Shown here one piece after another: positions 14,539-22,654 of a stretch of DNA of 37,600 bases. The notes below the pieces were generated by a model that was given only the letters and a program-made list of their open reading frames with translations, was not told the origin of the DNA and ran no database searches. Both the position numbers and the translations under genes were made by a program. The DNA is from a virus, in the IMG/VR virus record IMGVR_UViG_3300018080_000342, positions 1 to 37,600 of that record; one strand, written 5' to 3'. Within the stretch, counting starts at the first letter, position 1. The number at the start of each line of letters is the position of its first letter.

Positions 14539-15717
14539 TTGGAGAACGCAACACGGCCGCCGAATAGGCGGACCAAGACCATGTTGACAACGCTGGCCAC
14601 GTGCCCGCGCCGGTTCCGCATCGAGTACGAGGACAACTGGAGACTGAAGGGGCGCCGCCACGCGCCGTGGCCGCCCCGGATCAAGTCGGTGCTCGCAGAC
14701 GCACTCCACGAGCGTGATCGGGCCGTGGTCCGCGGGTTGGGGACGATCAGGACCAGGGCCGCCGCCGACGCGGTAGTCATGGCCTACCGCCACGAACTGC
14801 TTCGGATGGTCGGGGAGATGGGGCGCGACGAGGCGCAGCGGTGGACCAGTACAATCGAGGATATCACAGACGAGGCGACGCGGATCCTGGCCCACTACGG
14901 GGACACCCTCGGCGGCATCTCCGATCCGCAGTTCATGGTGGACAAGACCGGCCGCCCCCTCGTGGACAGGGTGGTCGAGTTCCCGCTGGGCCTTGGTGAC
15001 ATCACCTACGCCGCCAGGATCGACGGGGTCCTGGACCGTGGCCAGCTGGGACCGGCGGTCCTGGTCCGCAAGTTCACGTCCACGACCGATCCACAGACCG
15101 TCGCGGACGACATGGGACTTGACCAGTGGCTCGCCGCGGCGATGTGGATCGCGTCCAAGGCAGCGGAAACCACGATCACCGCCGCCACTGTGGAGGTGGT
15201 GCGGACCAAGGCCCCGGCGATCCCCGAGACTGTGAAGTGCCGCAACTGCAAGGGCAAGGGAACGATCCCGTCACGGAAGGACGAGGACGGAGAGGTGGTC
15301 ACCAAGCAGTGCGGCGAGTGCAACGGGTCGGGCGTCGGCGGCATGTCCAGGTCGGCGTGTGACACGTCCCTGGAGCAGTGGAACGCGACAGTCCGCGCCA
15401 ACGGGTTGGATCCCGACGTGGAGAACGAGCGGTGCGCGTCCGCGCTCGAGCGCATCATCGGCCGCGGCGAGACGTTCGCGTACAGGGTCGGTGTGGAGTC
15501 CACCGTGGAGGCCGTCAAGGCGTGGGTCGCGGACGTCCACGCGCTGATCGGCGTGGAGGAACACCACAGGTCGGCGCGGATCTGGCCGCGCAACGGTGCG
15601 GCGTGTCGTGGTCACGGGTCCCCGTGCCCGTATCGGAAAGGGTGTTCCCACCGTGGTGGGACGGACGAGGTAGCCGCGTTCGTGCGGCACGAGGACCCAT
15701 ACCCGGGCCTCGCGTAG
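14539..15717 (+). CDS. Cas4/RecB-like PD-(D/E)XK-family protein with Fe-S cysteines and inserted zinc motif
   Basis: 392 residues from TTG 14539, five bases after AGGAGG. The N-terminus TTLATCPRRFRIEYE puts a cysteine (C22) in the spot used by Cas4/AddB Fe-S nucleases, with three more near the end (C356, C363, C369 in CRGHGSPCPYRKGC). The nuclease core region reads ARIDGVLD (D162) and then LVRKFTST, where V176-R-K178 replaces the usual D/E-x-K. DQWLAAAMW follows like the Q motif. Residues 234-261 carry C-R-N-C-K-G-K-G and C-G-E-C-N-G-S-G, DnaJ-like zinc repeats. It stands first in the recombination operon, just before the exonuclease. It may be a degenerate or regulatory nuclease. Confidence 0.7.
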   Translation: MENATRPPNRRTKTMLTTLATCPRRFRIEYEDNWRLKGRRHAPWPPRIKSVLADALHERDRAVVRGLGTIRTRAAADAVVMAYRHELLRMVGEMGRDEAQRWTSTIEDITDEATRILAHYGDTLGGISDPQFMVDKTGRPLVDRVVEFPLGLGDITYAARIDGVLDRGQLGPAVLVRKFTSTTDPQTVADDMGLDQWLAAAMWIASKAAETTITAATVEVVRTKAPAIPETVKCRNCKGKGTIPSRKDEDGEVVTKQCGECNGSGVGGMSRSACDTSLEQWNATVRANGLDPDVENERCASALERIIGRGETFAYRVGVESTVEAVKAWVADVHALIGVEEHHRSARIWPRNGAACRGHGSPCPYRKGCSHRGGTDEVAAFVRHEDPYPGLA

Positions 15718-15729
15718 AAAGGAGCAGCG

Positions 15730-16953
15730 ATGAACATCGCAGAGAAAGTCAAGTGGCTCCAGGGCAGGCAGCGGGGAGTGGGATCCTCGGACTCGCCGAT
15801 CCTGGCGCTGGGAGAGGTGTTCAAGAAAACCCCGGTGGACCTGTACATCTCCAAGAAGCGGACGATCACCGCCGAGGACGTAGCCGCCGAGGAGGACAAC
15901 CCGCACCTGCGCCGTGGCAACACATACGAGCCACTGGCTGCCGCCATGTACGAGGCGCAGTCTGGCATCAAGGTGTACGCGCCGCAGACAGACCAGGAAC
16001 GCTACCACGACTTCCAGGTGGACGACCCCGACTCGCCGATGTTCGCCGACTTCGACGGGTTGTGCGCCGACGGGTGGGTTCTGGAGATCAAGTCCCCGAT
16101 GCAGCGGGTCGCCGACTCGTTCCGCACCAGCGGGATCCGGGACTACTACATGATCCAGTCAGCCCACCTCGCCCACTGCGCCAACGTGTGTACCCTGCCG
16201 TTCCTGGGTGACGAGTGGAAGGGCAAGATCAAGGGCACCAGGGTTGTGATCTACGAGTGCGAGAACGTGGCCCTGCAGGTCGTGGAGTTGCCCCTGGACC
16301 CGGACGTCAGTACGATCCTCCAGGACAACGCCAGGAGGTTCTGGCGCGAGCACGTGGAGAAGAACGTGCCGCCGGCGGCGGTCGCGTTCAAGCAGCCCGA
16401 GACGAAAAAGGCTGGCAAAACCGTCTACAAGCAGATGGACGGCAAGGGGTGGAAGGACGCGGCGGACACGTACAAGCTGGCCAAGGAGCGTGAGCTCGCG
16501 GCGAAGCGGGCCATGGACGCGGCCAAGGCGATGATCATAGACGTCATGGGCGAGGCCGGACTCGATGCGGTCCAAGTCGGCCGCCACAAATTCCTTAACA
16601 GGGAGCAGGCAGGTCGTAAGGTGTTCGACAAGAAGGCCCTCCAGGCGGATCACCCGGACATGGACCTGTCCAAGTACGAGGTGCGAGGCAAGCCATACCG
16701 TTCGTTCCGCTACTTCGGGCCGAAGGATCGCGCCGAGACGGGCGACGAGGCGACGGATGCCGGGATCATGACCGTGCAGAAGGAACTCCAGGAGTTCACC
16801 ACCACCGACTTCGATCTGGAGGCCGGCGTGGAGGCGTTCGACGAGCTGCGGGCCAGGGCCGACCTGTACGCGGCGATGCTGGAGATGGAACTGGGAGAGA
16901 TACGCGCCGCCATCGAGCAAGCAGCCGATGCCGTGGCGGGCAAACTACAGTAG
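15730..16953 (+). CDS. YqaJ/lambda-exonuclease-family recombination nuclease
   Basis: 407 residues; AAAGGAG is before ATG 15730. Seen: GVGSSDSPILALGEV (about 17-32), the helix RRGNTYEPLAAAMYEAQSG with E67, then D109 in DFDGLCADG and E119/K121 in LEIKSP. Together these form the PD-(D/E)XK active site of the YqaJ viral recombinase family. YYMIQSAHLAHC follows as the Q-rich partner motif. The C-terminal half (about 220-407) is a helical extension rich in Lys/Glu. The enzyme should degrade one strand from double-stranded ends so that the RecT product of the next gene can anneal. There are 28 bases to RecT, with a hairpin leader between. Confidence 0.9.
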   Translation: MNIAEKVKWLQGRQRGVGSSDSPILALGEVFKKTPVDLYISKKRTITAEDVAAEEDNPHLRRGNTYEPLAAAMYEAQSGIKVYAPQTDQERYHDFQVDDPDSPMFADFDGLCADGWVLEIKSPMQRVADSFRTSGIRDYYMIQSAHLAHCANVCTLPFLGDEWKGKIKGTRVVIYECENVALQVVELPLDPDVSTILQDNARRFWREHVEKNVPPAAVAFKQPETKKAGKTVYKQMDGKGWKDAADTYKLAKERELAAKRAMDAAKAMIIDVMGEAGLDAVQVGRHKFLNREQAGRKVFDKKALQADHPDMDLSKYEVRGKPYRSFRYFGPKDRAETGDEATDAGIMTVQKELQEFTTTDFDLEAGVEAFDELRARADLYAAMLEMELGEIRAAIEQAADAVAGKLQ

Positions 16954-16965
16954 GGGCGCAGCCCC
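16953..16965 (+). promoter_or_regulatory. Leader hairpin before SD
   Basis: GGGGC (16953-16957) and GCCCC (16961-16965) pair around GCA, starting on the last base of the exonuclease stop codon. GGAAGGAAGAGG and ATG 16982 follow. It is almost the same as the hairpin at 8287. Confidence 0.5.
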
Positions 16966-16981
16966 GGGAAGGAAGAGGCAC

Positions 16982-18220
16982 ATGGCACATCCGAACTACC
17001 GCAAGATCGAAGGCTGGCTCGAGTCGGCCGGGATCAGGGAGATGATCGACGAGTCCCTGCCCGACGGCATGAGCACAGACGCGTGGATCAACTCCGCGCT
17101 GACGCACATCGGCAGCGACAAGGACGTTCTCAACTCCGTGCCCGAGTCCACGTTGGGCGCGATCCTGGAGGCAGCTACTCTGGGTGTGCGGTTCGAGGGA
17201 CCGCTGGGTGAGGCCTACCTGGAGTCCAGGGCGTCCAAGTTCAAGGCGGACGACGGAACCTGGCAGTGGCAGCGCCTGACCCAGTTGCAGGTCCAGTACC
17301 GCGGCCTGATGAAGCTGGCCCGCCGCGACCCACTGGTCCGCAAGGTGGAGGCAATCATCGTCCACGAGCACGACTCGTTCGCCCACCAGCTGGGCAGCGA
17401 CCCGTTCCTCAATCACACGTGGGACGTGCGCAAGCCCCGTGGCAAGATGGTCGCGGTGTACGCCGCGCTCCGCTACCACGACGGGTTCTACGACTTCGGC
17501 CAGCCGTACCCCATGACCGCGATCTTCAAGCACAGGGACCGGGTCCTGGCCGACAAGAACATCCGCGTGGAGCGGCGCGACGACGGGTCCGAGGTGTTCT
17601 GGAAGCGGTGGAAGGAGAACGAGCCGGAGAAGGAGATGAACGCCGCTGCGATCCGGCGCGTCCCGTGGATCACCTACATCGAGGCGATGGCGCAGAAGAC
17701 CGCCGTCCGCTGGTCCGCCAAGTTCTGGGACCTGTCCCCCGAGTTTGATAAGCCCGCGGCCCTGATCAGCCTGGCCGAGTCCGGGCGCGGACAGTCCCTC
17801 GCCGAGGTGGCCACCAACGTGGTGGGCACATCCATCGAGGCCGACGACCAGCCCACCACCGCCGGCGACGGTGCGGCCCAGGGGGTGAGCTTGACCAGGA
17901 TGGGCAGCCTCAAGCAGCAGATGCTGGCGGAGACGGGGGTGCAGGTGGACGACGCCCCACGTGAGGAGGACACTCACGTGGAACCCGACCAGGACCCCGG
18001 TCCCGACCACGAGGACGGCGTGGACCAATCTGAGGGGACTGGCGACGAACCCACACCGGAGGAACAGGAGGAGATCCTGGCCAGGGAACGCGCCGAGGCC
18101 GAGGAGTTCGAGCGCGAGCAGCACAAGCAGAAGGACGACTTCTTCGGGGACGGTGACCAATCCGGTGGGCGCCGAGGAGCCAAGAAGAACGGAACGGGCC
18201 GCGGCCGCCGCAAAAACTAG
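16982..18220 (+). CDS. recT: RecT-family single-strand annealing protein
   Basis: 412 residues from ATG 16982. The RecT core spans about 25-260: ALTHIGSDKDVLNSVPESTL, LEAATLGVRFEGPLGEAYLE, then LTQLQVQYRGLMKLARRDPL with the family's Q-x-x-Y-R-G-L-M-x-L-A block, VHEHDSFAHQLGSDP, and MVAVYAALRYHDG. It pairs complementary single strands made by the exonuclease encoded just upstream. After residue 290 comes a long acidic, low-complexity tail with D-D-F-F at 385-388 and a basic RRGAKKNGTGRGRRKN end. The same D-D-F-F is found in the DnaB tail. RecT plus YqaJ exonuclease is a standard phage recombination pair. Confidence 0.92.
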   Translation: MAHPNYRKIEGWLESAGIREMIDESLPDGMSTDAWINSALTHIGSDKDVLNSVPESTLGAILEAATLGVRFEGPLGEAYLESRASKFKADDGTWQWQRLTQLQVQYRGLMKLARRDPLVRKVEAIIVHEHDSFAHQLGSDPFLNHTWDVRKPRGKMVAVYAALRYHDGFYDFGQPYPMTAIFKHRDRVLADKNIRVERRDDGSEVFWKRWKENEPEKEMNAAAIRRVPWITYIEAMAQKTAVRWSAKFWDLSPEFDKPAALISLAESGRGQSLAEVATNVVGTSIEADDQPTTAGDGAAQGVSLTRMGSLKQQMLAETGVQVDDAPREEDTHVEPDQDPGPDHEDGVDQSEGTGDEPTPEEQEEILARERAEAEEFEREQHKQKDDFFGDGDQSGGRRGAKKNGTGRGRRKN

Positions 18221-18223
18221 GCG

Positions 18224-19423
18224 ATGCGCGACTACTCCATAGTTTCGGGCCGGTTCTGGATCGGGGACACGGGCAAGGAGTTGCGTGACGACCGGGACGC
18301 GCAGGTCCTGGCCCTCTACCTGATCACGTCCCCTCACTCGTCCATGACCGGCCTGTACTACTGCCCGATCATGTACATCGCCCAGGACACGGGCTTGGAG
18401 ATCGGTGCCGTGACCGACGCGATGGCGCGACTCTGCGACATGGGGTTCTGCGTCTACGATCACGACACAGAAACCGTGTTCGTCCTCGAGATGGCACGGT
18501 TCCAAGTCGCGGAGGAGCTCGCGCCGAAGGACAACAGGCGCACCGCCGTGGTGAGGGAGTTGGAAAGGATTGTCTCACCACTGGTGCCCCTGTTCATCGC
18601 CAAGTACCGCGACGCCTACCACTTGCACGGTGTCCGTCCGAAAGCCTATCGCTGGCGGCCGAAAATCTCGACGATGCGCGAGTTGATCAAGCGCAGCGGC
18701 AACCAGTGCGCCAGGTGTGGCGCCACGGAGGACCTGGAGGTGGACAACGTGGTGCCCAAGATCCTGGGCGGCAGCGATGACGTGGCCAACCTGCAATTCC
18801 TGTGTGTCGCGTGTCACCCAGAGAAGATCGCAGCCGACGTGGCCGGATTCTGGCAGACGGTGGATCCGATACCCCTTGAGAAGGGTCAGGTGCTACCCCT
18901 TGAGAAGGGTCACGTCCACCCCTTGGGAAGCCAGGATCAGGATCAGGATCAGGGATCAGGATCAGGATCAGGATCAGGATCAGGGAAGAGAGGTGGTGAG
19001 GTCAGGCGGGATCCGCCTTCCCTCCCTCTCGGCGATCCGGGTCCTCCACCTCCACCTCCCGGGGCATCGGACAGGCTCCGGGCGATCTACCACGCGATGC
19101 AGACAGTCAAGTTCACCGTTCCTGGCAAGGACGAGCAGACCATGTGGGAGAACATCGGCGACAAGCGCGGCGTCGGCCTCGCTGCGAAGCTCGATGACTC
19201 GTGTCCCAACGTGGACGTGGCCGCCCTGGTCAACAAACTCGCGGGGTGGACCTACGCCAACCCACGCAAGGCCAAGCGGGATCTCGGGCGATTCATCTGG
19301 AACGCGGCGGTGCGGGACCAGGATAAGCCGGCCCGTCGCAGCGACAACGACCAATACAGACACGGCACGGACCTGGAGGAGAGAGTACGCTCCACCCGCC
19401 GTGGGAAAGGAGGAGTAAGGTGA
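18224..19423 (+). CDS. Replication protein with winged-helix-like N-terminus and an altered HNH finger
   Basis: 399 residues from ATG 18224, three bases after the RecT stop. Residues 1-100 (YSIVSGRFWIGDTGKELR, then ALYLITSPHSSMTGLYYCPI) match the N-terminal domain seen in phage replication initiators and DnaD/DnaT-like proteins. About 148-205 is an HNH-type zinc finger with C-A-R-C and C-V-A-C, but VDN (N175) stands where VDH is expected and H198 where Asn is usual. A DQDQ/GSGS linker (about 237-254) comes from a hexamer repeat. The rest (about 280-399) resembles the helical region of helicase-loading proteins (WENIGDKRGVGLAAKLDDS). It overlaps dnaB by four bases, so initiation or helicase loading is likely. 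Confidence 0.75.
   Translation: MRDYSIVSGRFWIGDTGKELRDDRDAQVLALYLITSPHSSMTGLYYCPIMYIAQDTGLEIGAVTDAMARLCDMGFCVYDHDTETVFVLEMARFQVAEELAPKDNRRTAVVRELERIVSPLVPLFIAKYRDAYHLHGVRPKAYRWRPKISTMRELIKRSGNQCARCGATEDLEVDNVVPKILGGSDDVANLQFLCVACHPEKIAADVAGFWQTVDPIPLEKGQVLPLEKGHVHPLGSQDQDQDQGSGSGSGSGSGKRGGEVRRDPPSLPLGDPGPPPPPPGASDRLRAIYHAMQTVKFTVPGKDEQTMWENIGDKRGVGLAAKLDDSCPNVDVAALVNKLAGWTYANPRKAKRDLGRFIWNAAVRDQDKPARRSDNDQYRHGTDLEERVRSTRRGKGGVR
18932..18984 (+). repeat. In-frame hexamer repeat (CAGGAT/GGATCA) with one extra base
   Basis: Three and a half CAGGAT units, one extra G near 18953, and then five GGATCA units. The extra base switches the translation from Gln-Asp to Gly-Ser without a stop. Upstream (about 18870-18930) a CCCCTTGAGAAGGGTCA unit occurs twice and a partial third time. 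Both are coding tandem repeats inside the replication gene. Confidence 0.85.
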
Positions 19424-20889
19424 CCGAGGGACGAGTACCACCTTACGACAAACAAGCAGAAGGGGCGTGTCTCGGCGCGGTTCTGCTCAACAACGACGCG
19501 CTACCAATCGTGGGCGGCGCCATCTCGGACCAGTCCGACTTTTACGTGGACGCGTACCGCAGGATCTACAACGCGATGCTCGAGCTTTCCCGCGCCGGAT
19601 CGGTGATCGACGCGGTGACCCTGGGCAACGAGTTGATCAAGCGCGGGGACCTGGACAAGATCGGCGGCCCGATGATCATCGGGGAACTCACCGACTCCGT
19701 GGCGACGGTGGCCAACGTGGAGCACTACGCCAAGATCGTCAAGGAGCAGGCGGCGGTGCGCCGGATGATCTACGCGGCCCAGGAGATCGTGGCTCGCGGA
19801 TTCGGGCGCGTGGAGAACGTGTCCGAGTACCTGGCCGCGGCACGAAAGTCGGTGACTCTCGCGGCGACCACGGGGTCGATGGAAGGGCCTGTCAAGATCG
19901 GTGAGGAGTTGGCGGGCCTGATCAACGACCTGGAGACTGGCAAGATGCCGCCTGGGCTGGTACGCACAGGAATCGAGAACGTGGACACCCTCACCGGCGG
20001 GTTGTGGCCGGGCCTTCTCACCATCGTCGGTGGCAGGCCGGGCATGGGCAAGTCGGCGTTCGTCCTCAACATGCTCACCAACGCCGCGCTCGACGGGCGC
20101 CACACCTTGTACATTCCCACCGAGGACGCCCGGCGCTACGTGACGATGCGGGAACTGGCCCGGTTCGCCGACGTGGACCTCAACGACCTAATGATGCGAA
20201 CCGTCCACCCCGACGACTGGCGGCCGATCATGTCGGCGGCGAACAAGATCCATGGGCTGCCACTGTGGGTTGACGACACGCCGGGCCTGTCCTCGGAGCG
20301 CATCGGTCAGATCGCGGCGCTCCACAAGCAACTGCACGGCCTGGACCTCCTCGTGGTGGACCACCTCGGGGAGTTGACGGACAAGGGGGACAACCAGACA
20401 CACAGCATAGAGAACGCGGCAAAGGGGTGCCGTGACATCGCCAAGGAACTGGACATCCCAGTGGTGCTCGCGTGCCAGCTGAACCGCGAGGTCGAGCACC
20501 GCCGGGATCGGCGCCCTTCACTCCACGATTTGCGCCAGAGCGGCGCCATCGAACAGGCGGCTCGTGTGGTGTGGTTCGTGTACCGCCGCGGCTACTACAA
20601 ACAAGGCTGCGAGGAGGACCCGGACATGCAGCTGATCGTGGCGAAGGCCACGCACGGCAAAACCGGCACGATCAGGTTGTGGTCGGACATGACTCGGATG
20701 TACATTCGGTCATGGGAGATAGACCGGGACGGCCCGTTCCCAGACGAGAAGTCAGGGAAGTACGTGGCACCCAAGCACGACGGAGCGCCGCCGCCAGATG
20801 TGGCACCGGCGCCCGCACAGGACGACTTCTTCAACGACAGAGAGAAACCGGCGCAGGATAGCCCGCGCCACTGGACGGACGACTACTAG
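19420..20889 (+). CDS. dnaB: Replicative DNA helicase, DnaB family
   Basis: 489 residues from GTG 19420, which overlaps the previous stop; GGAGGAG is upstream. The N-terminal domain (about 5-150: PPYDKQAEGACLGAVLLNND, then DFYVDAYRRIYNAMLELSRA) and the RecA-like domain are complete. Walker A GRPGMGKS includes K211, Walker B LDLLVVDHL includes D314, and the late PVVLACQLNREVE and LRQSGAIEQAARVVWFVYR motifs match DnaB motifs 3-4. The C-terminal tail has D-D-F-F at 468-471 and ends in WTDDY. The hexamer unwinds DNA at the phage fork, probably loaded by the preceding gene's product. Length is normal for DnaB. Confidence 0.93.
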   Translation: MTEGRVPPYDKQAEGACLGAVLLNNDALPIVGGAISDQSDFYVDAYRRIYNAMLELSRAGSVIDAVTLGNELIKRGDLDKIGGPMIIGELTDSVATVANVEHYAKIVKEQAAVRRMIYAAQEIVARGFGRVENVSEYLAAARKSVTLAATTGSMEGPVKIGEELAGLINDLETGKMPPGLVRTGIENVDTLTGGLWPGLLTIVGGRPGMGKSAFVLNMLTNAALDGRHTLYIPTEDARRYVTMRELARFADVDLNDLMMRTVHPDDWRPIMSAANKIHGLPLWVDDTPGLSSERIGQIAALHKQLHGLDLLVVDHLGELTDKGDNQTHSIENAAKGCRDIAKELDIPVVLACQLNREVEHRRDRRPSLHDLRQSGAIEQAARVVWFVYRRGYYKQGCEEDPDMQLIVAKATHGKTGTIRLWSDMTRMYIRSWEIDRDGPFPDEKSGKYVAPKHDGAPPPDVAPAPAQDDFFNDREKPAQDSPRHWTDDY

Positions 20890-20906
20890 GAAGGAGAAGG
20901 ACCGGA

Positions 20907-22226
20907 ATGGCAAAGGCACAGAAGAAGAAGAAGGCCGCCGCGAAGCCCGCGGCGAAGAAGGGCGCCACCAAGAAGGTGGCGAAGAAGACCACGCAGAAGA
21001 AGGAGGCGGCGAAGAAGGACGCGCCGACCACGGCGCCCGAGGAGAAGAAGGACAACCACCCGGAGAAGCCCCCCAAGACGGGCAAGCCCACGATGGAGTC
21101 GATGATCGTGGCGTGCCAGTGCGGTTCCACTCGATACGAGGTCAAGAAGCGCACCAAGACCGCGATCTCCCTGGTCTGCGCCAAGTGCGGACTGCGGGCG
21201 AGCGTCAAGGGCAACGTGGCGCAGGTGCGGGTGGGCAAGCAGGAGGTCCTGTACGCCCTGGCCAACACCGTGATCACGCCGGACGACACCCCGGACGAGG
21301 CCGGAGACGCGCCGGGTGAGAAGGTGGGAGACGGGACCGGCGGTGTCGGGGCGCAGTACGTGACCCTGCGGTTCCGCATCATGAAGGGTGACCAGAAGGA
21401 CGTGATCGACAAGGCGATGGAGGTGATCCGCATCATGCAGTGCGGCGAGGACCGGTTCCGCGAGCAGACGTGGCAGGGCCACGCGCTGGAGTGGATCTGC
21501 GCCGACTTCCTGTCCGGTGCCCCCCAGGACGCGCTCCAGATTTTCGAGGCGTGCGAGGCGGCCGAGGCGGACGCGAAACGGATCGCCGCACAGGACTCCA
21601 AACCCGAACCCACGGCTCGTAAGATCCGTGACCTGCGGGCCACGGTCCGTGACAAGCTCGCGTACGAGTCGGGCTACCTCACCGCCGATCAGGTCGGCGC
21701 CGACGTCAAGACCCTGGAGATCCCCGGGCTGGACAAGGACGCAGATTCCACGCAGCCCCCCGAGGAGCCGGACCAGGACCCCGACGAGGACACGGATGAG
21801 GAATCGGAGCCGGTCCCGGACCAGGGACGTCTGCTTCGTGCCGTGTCGGCCACCCTGGAGGAGTACAACACCGAGGCGATCAACGCGGGCCTGGAGGGAA
21901 CGGACGTGCCCCAGTTCGTGGTGCGCGACGGGTCGGTGCCCACGACCGACTTGGTGGAGAAGTGGACCGCCGGCGGCGGCTACTTGATCCGCATCCTGGG
22001 TGATACGCGGACCATCGACGCCAACGGTAGCCGGGCCGCGGTGTGCGCGTGGATCTCCGTCGAGCCGGCCGAGTTGGCCCTGGACTTCGGCATGGAGTAC
22101 GACGACGCCGTGGACGACATCTTGCCCAACGGCGAGGTGGAGGTGGTGGAACTGCTGCCGCCCGACTACGACGAGATCGACCCGTGGAACCAGCCGCACT
22201 TCGCGGACAGGAGGGAGAAGCTGTGA
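20907..22226 (+). CDS. Unknown protein with histone H1-like Lys/Ala tail and a zinc ribbon
   Basis: 439 residues; AAGGAGAAGG precedes ATG 20907. Residues 1-60 are Lys/Ala/Pro repeats (QKKKKAAAKPAAKKGATKKV), like bacterial H1 or HU tails. About 65-95 carry C-Q-C-G and C-A-K-C-G, a zinc ribbon of the kind found in transcription and replication proteins. A long acidic linker (about 275-300) and a C-terminal alpha/beta region rich in Glu/Asp follow. DNA binding through the tail is inferred. It lies right after dnaB and just before a small helical gene, so it may help organise replicating phage DNA. Confidence 0.7.
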   Translation: MAKAQKKKKAAAKPAAKKGATKKVAKKTTQKKEAAKKDAPTTAPEEKKDNHPEKPPKTGKPTMESMIVACQCGSTRYEVKKRTKTAISLVCAKCGLRASVKGNVAQVRVGKQEVLYALANTVITPDDTPDEAGDAPGEKVGDGTGGVGAQYVTLRFRIMKGDQKDVIDKAMEVIRIMQCGEDRFREQTWQGHALEWICADFLSGAPQDALQIFEACEAAEADAKRIAAQDSKPEPTARKIRDLRATVRDKLAYESGYLTADQVGADVKTLEIPGLDKDADSTQPPEEPDQDPDEDTDEESEPVPDQGRLLRAVSATLEEYNTEAINAGLEGTDVPQFVVRDGSVPTTDLVEKWTAGGGYLIRILGDTRTIDANGSRAAVCAWISVEPAELALDFGMEYDDAVDDILPNGEVEVVELLPPDYDEIDPWNQPHFADRREKL

Positions 22227-22609
22227 GCGACAACACCGAGAACAAGGAACAGCCCCAGGAGGCCCAGCCCTCGATGGAGCAGAAGGTCAAAGACAGGATC
22301 GCCGCGGCCATCGCGCCCGAGCTCAAGCGGCTCGAGGTGCTGGCCGAGTCGATGCAGAAGCGCAACGACACGGAGGGATACTGCCACGCGATCGAGGCCA
22401 TCGCGTCCACCAAGGCGCGGGCCGAGGTGTACGGGATCCAGGTGGAGATGGCGATCCAGACCGCTGCGCTGGCCTCCGTGGTCAACACGGCGATGCGCGG
22501 CCAGGGGCAGCAGGGGCGCGTCCCAGGTGGACCGGAACGGCCCGGCGACCTGGACGAGATCGTGCGCAAGGGATCCAGGCCGGGACAGGAATCGCCGTCC
22601 GACGGCTGA
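22223..22609 (+). CDS. Small helical hypothetical protein
   Basis: 128 residues from GTG 22223, overlapping the previous stop (GTGA), with GGAGGGA upstream. Residues 1-20 are acidic and disordered. About 21-95 form a continuous helix (MEQKVKDRIAAAIAPELKRL, then YGIQVEMAIQTAALASVVNT). The tail is Gly/Pro-rich. A GCCGT/ACGGC hairpin lies at the very end of the gene. No function recognised; it closes the replication block before the lysis genes. Confidence 0.65.
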   Translation: MSDNTENKEQPQEAQPSMEQKVKDRIAAAIAPELKRLEVLAESMQKRNDTEGYCHAIEAIASTKARAEVYGIQVEMAIQTAALASVVNTAMRGQGQQGRVPGGPERPGDLDEIVRKGSRPGQESPSDG

Positions 22610-22654
22610 TCGTGGTATGCTTCGGCGGTAGAAACCAGAGAGGAGGATGCTGCG

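Noticed and set aside
18932-18984. CRISPR-like short repeat array
   Set aside because: The units are six bases, contiguous and in frame within a protein gene, with no spacers and no cas genes nearby.
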